NCBI RefSeq assembly: GCF_020360975.1
Contig: NW_025408669.1
Location: 3,410,001-3,474,000, forward strand
Direction: 5' to 3'
DNA: 64,000 bases
DNA from: Hirsutella rhossiliensis
Lineage: Eukaryota; Ascomycota; Sordariomycetes; Hypocreales; Ophiocordycipitaceae
Shown: positions 62,975 through 64,000 of the stretch, piece after piece
How the letters are laid out: each line of letters opens with the position of its first letter
Position numbering within the stretch: position 1 is the first letter of the stretch
Translations under genes and position numbers: made by a program
The notes under the pieces: generated by a model
The model's input: the letters and a program-made list of their open reading frames with translations, nothing else
Databases searched by the model: none
What the model was told of the DNA's origin: nothing

Positions 62975-64000
62975 GGTGTCTGCTTTCTTTCTTGGCTTGG
63001 TACGTGATGTTGAGGAGTTGAGGGGAAAAGGGCTGCTCGGCGACGAACAAGAGGAGAAGACGGACAGGCAGAGGGCCGGGGCATCCGTATGTCAGACGCT
63101 TCTTATAAGCCTACGCGCTGCTGTAGGGCACCATAACGAGGCAAGGACGATGACCTGTCACCTTGCGATCCCGTACATGCAGCCCCAGCTCATGATGCGG
63201 GGGCTGACAAACAAAGACTCGCGGGCGTTGACGCCAGACACGGACCATCCGGTGGCAGAGGGCTTCGCGATTCGATGCTACGCACAGGACGTCATTGCAG
63301 GAGAGGTCCCAAGTGCCGGCCGGCATCGACTCACGTCGAGCCAATGGCAGCAGCAGGCGGCTCACACCCCTGGCGAGGGGACTCGTCATTGCGAGTCACC
63401 CCGCCCGATGGCGAGCTAAGCGAGTGAGATGCGCAGAAGCCCATCTGGCCCATGAAGCCGGCCCAATGCATGCATGTCTCGATGGACTGGAGGTGAGAAA
63501 AGGCGGCCGGCGCCGGGGCAGTCTGGGTGGGGGGCGCGTCCCAAGCCGGATGGGAACCTGACCGTACTTAAAAAGTAGGGAGAGAAGACGGCCGTGACTC
63601 TGGTCAGAAGGGAGTCTTTGTTGGGCTGGATTGGCGTCATGGATGAAGAAGCAAAGCTGTGATGAGCTCGAGGTCACGAGACCGGGCCTGCTCGCGCAGG
63701 GAAGCGACCCCACACGCTCCTTGTCGGTGGCGTTCTTTCCCCAGATTCGTCGCATGCCTCATTCCCCCGGGGCTCCATCCGCCCGCCCGCAGCCGAGCAC
63801 GTGCTCCATGCGTGCGCTACTTATCTAGTACATCTAGCTTCTGGGAAATATACCGTGTCTGTCTGTAGCGTCTTAGTAGCTTTTCAGTCATCTGAGGCAC
63901 GAGTACGTACCGAGCACTTTTCCCTGCCACTCACAGCCCAAGCTCTTTCTGGAAATAGCGGGGCACCTGTTATCGCCGGCGATTGAGCACGATTGCGCTC
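62975..64000. other. Upstream region of the GPR1/FUN34 gene, to the window edge
   Basis: About 1 kb with no supported gene. The transporter promoter lies here. Isolated GC-rich CreA-like hexamers (for example CCCCGC near 63399) occur, but single hexamers in GC-rich DNA are not evidence of a site. Confidence 0.5.

Noticed and set aside
1..64000. CRISPR arrays, operons or prokaryotic insertion sequences
   Set aside because: No regularly spaced direct repeats were seen, and the intron-rich, monocistronic layout is fungal.

Overview
The window looks like nuclear DNA of a filamentous ascomycete, probably a Sordariomycete close to the Hypocreales. That placement rests on the GC-rich coding sequence, short spliceosomal introns (about 50-130 nt, GTRNGT...CTRAC...YAG), compact intergenic spaces and the gene families present. 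The exact genus cannot be read from the sequence. Most of the window is conserved housekeeping sequence. A decayed accessory block lies at roughly 20.5-28.3 kb and a short DNA transposon at 13.2-14.4 kb.

Layout. 0-10 kb: 3' end of DNA polymerase epsilon (POL2); a protein joining two C2H2 zinc fingers to a trypsin-like domain; a CUE3/ASCC2-type ribosome-quality-control factor; ribosomal protein uS10 (RPS20); and an AMO1/Nup42-type CCCH/FG nucleoporin. 11-15 kb: a five-exon cytochrome P450 with a TIR transposon just upstream of its start. 15-20.5 kb: CWH43 (GPI-anchor lipid remodelling) and UTP6 (SSU processome), divergently transcribed. 20.5-28.3 kb: a helicase-like pseudogene, an intact three-exon MARVEL-domain gene, a P450 heme-motif relic whose cysteine is replaced by tyrosine, and a probable broken secreted-protein gene. 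28.3-32.2 kb: a long gene-free upstream region. 32-50 kb: SWI1 (SWI/SNF), mitochondrial mL49/IMG2, eIF3e, APC1 and VPS41. 50-63 kb: a GPI-anchored Ser/Thr-rich wall protein, an intron-containing tRNA-Ala(AGC), a DUF6594 membrane protein, mitochondrial GatB, a single-pass membrane protein candidate, a small mitochondrial LEA-like protein and a GPR1/FUN34/YaaH transporter.

There is no operon or obvious biosynthetic cluster. Neighbouring genes are mostly arranged in divergent pairs (CUE3/RPS20, CWH43/UTP6, IMG2/eIF3e, APC1/VPS41) and tail-to-tail pairs (zinc-finger-protease/CUE3, SWI1/IMG2, eIF3e/APC1, VPS41/GPI protein). Exon boundaries were worked out by hand from splice consensus, frame continuity and family conservation. 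The most unusual items are the zinc-finger plus serine-protease-fold protein, the TIR element, the decayed accessory block, and an AT-rich insert of about 0.4 kb at 61.7 kb.
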